NCBI GenBank assembly: GCA_019649035.1
Contig: BMAT01004494.1
Span: forward strand, 22,979 to 54,921
Length of the DNA: 31,943 nucleotides
Origin: Elysia marginata
Taxonomy: Eukaryota > Mollusca > Gastropoda > Plakobranchidae
Direction of reading: 5' to 3'
Shown: piece by piece, positions 31,907 through 31,943 of the stretch
How the letters are laid out: each line of letters begins with the position of its first letter
Numbering within the stretch: position 1 is the first letter of the stretch
Translations under genes and position numbers: made by a program
The notes under the pieces: generated by a model
Databases searched by the model: none
What the model saw: the letters and a program-made list of their open reading frames with translations, nothing else
Told to the model about the DNA's origin: nothing

Positions 31907-31943
31907 ATGAAATTTGGAGAATTGATAATAACTGGCAAACTTA
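31907..31943 (+). CDS. Possible start of a gene cut by the window edge
   Basis: ATG 31907 opens a frame of 12 codons (MKFGELIITGKL) to the edge with no stop. A six-codon frame (31890-31910, MNLIFK) ends over this ATG as ATGA. It is too short to identify, and may not be real. Confidence 0.25.
   Translation, partial: MKFGELIITGKL

Noticed and set aside
31890-31910. Six-codon frame overlapping ATG 31907 as a leader peptide
   Set aside because: Too short and too close to the window edge; no attenuator or repeated regulatory codons are visible.
1-31943. Mobile element, prophage, CRISPR or defence system
   Set aside because: No transposase, integrase, long terminal repeats, regular short repeats, or restriction or toxin-antitoxin genes were seen; nearly every gene is a recognised chromosomal family.

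Overview
The window is an AT-rich stretch of bacterial chromosome that reads as Bacteroidota, most probably order Flavobacteriales. Several things support this: a fused SecDF, a LuxC-type acyl-CoA reductase, the OstA-like protein next to purA and a Fur regulator, a NagB/PIG-L fusion, a cyclophilin-FKBP fusion, no obvious Shine-Dalgarno sequences, and recurrent promoter boxes of the Bacteroidetes type (TTG, about 19-20 bases, TAnnTTTG). The species cannot be named from the sequence. Nearly all of it is single-copy housekeeping DNA. I see no transposon, prophage, CRISPR array, integrase or restriction system.

Layout. 1-452 (-) is the N-terminal part of an acyl-CoA reductase cut by the window edge. 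A tRNA-Leu(UAG) follows at 555-636. secDF (1038-3998) and a small exported protein (4061-4822) run on +, and thiL (4859-5917) faces them. A 651-base gene-free stretch with several hairpins (5918-6568) leads to a membrane-anchored coiled-coil protein (6569-7468), then a polysaccharide flippase overlapping dut (7574-9450). From 16124 down to 9462 on - lies a tight rod-shape operon, mreB-mreC-mreD-mrdA-rodA, with the GTPase gene hflX as its last member.

16202-21754 is an amino-sugar cluster: a sodium/solute symporter (-), a divergent NagB-PIG-L fusion (+) and a GH20 beta-N-acetylhexosaminidase (-). Together they would release, import and convert N-acetylglucosamine. pyrH-frr (+, 21966-23234) encode UMP kinase and ribosome recycling factor. 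A five-gene run on - from 28401 to 23254 holds a redoxin, a Fur regulator, purA, an OstA-like protein and a class III aminotransferase. The last operon (+, 28541-31812) is yqeY, tRNA-Arg(UCG), mltG, pcm and a cyclophilin-FKBP fusion.

Points worth a second look: the tRNA-Arg carries A19 and U56 in place of the near-universal G19-C56 pair. The redoxin gene has a well-formed promoter only 4 bases before a GTG start, which predicts a leaderless mRNA. The NagB half of the fusion has Thr where the catalytic triad normally has Asp. The 5918-6568 gap holds unexplained hairpins. I did not find a clearly new multi-gene system.
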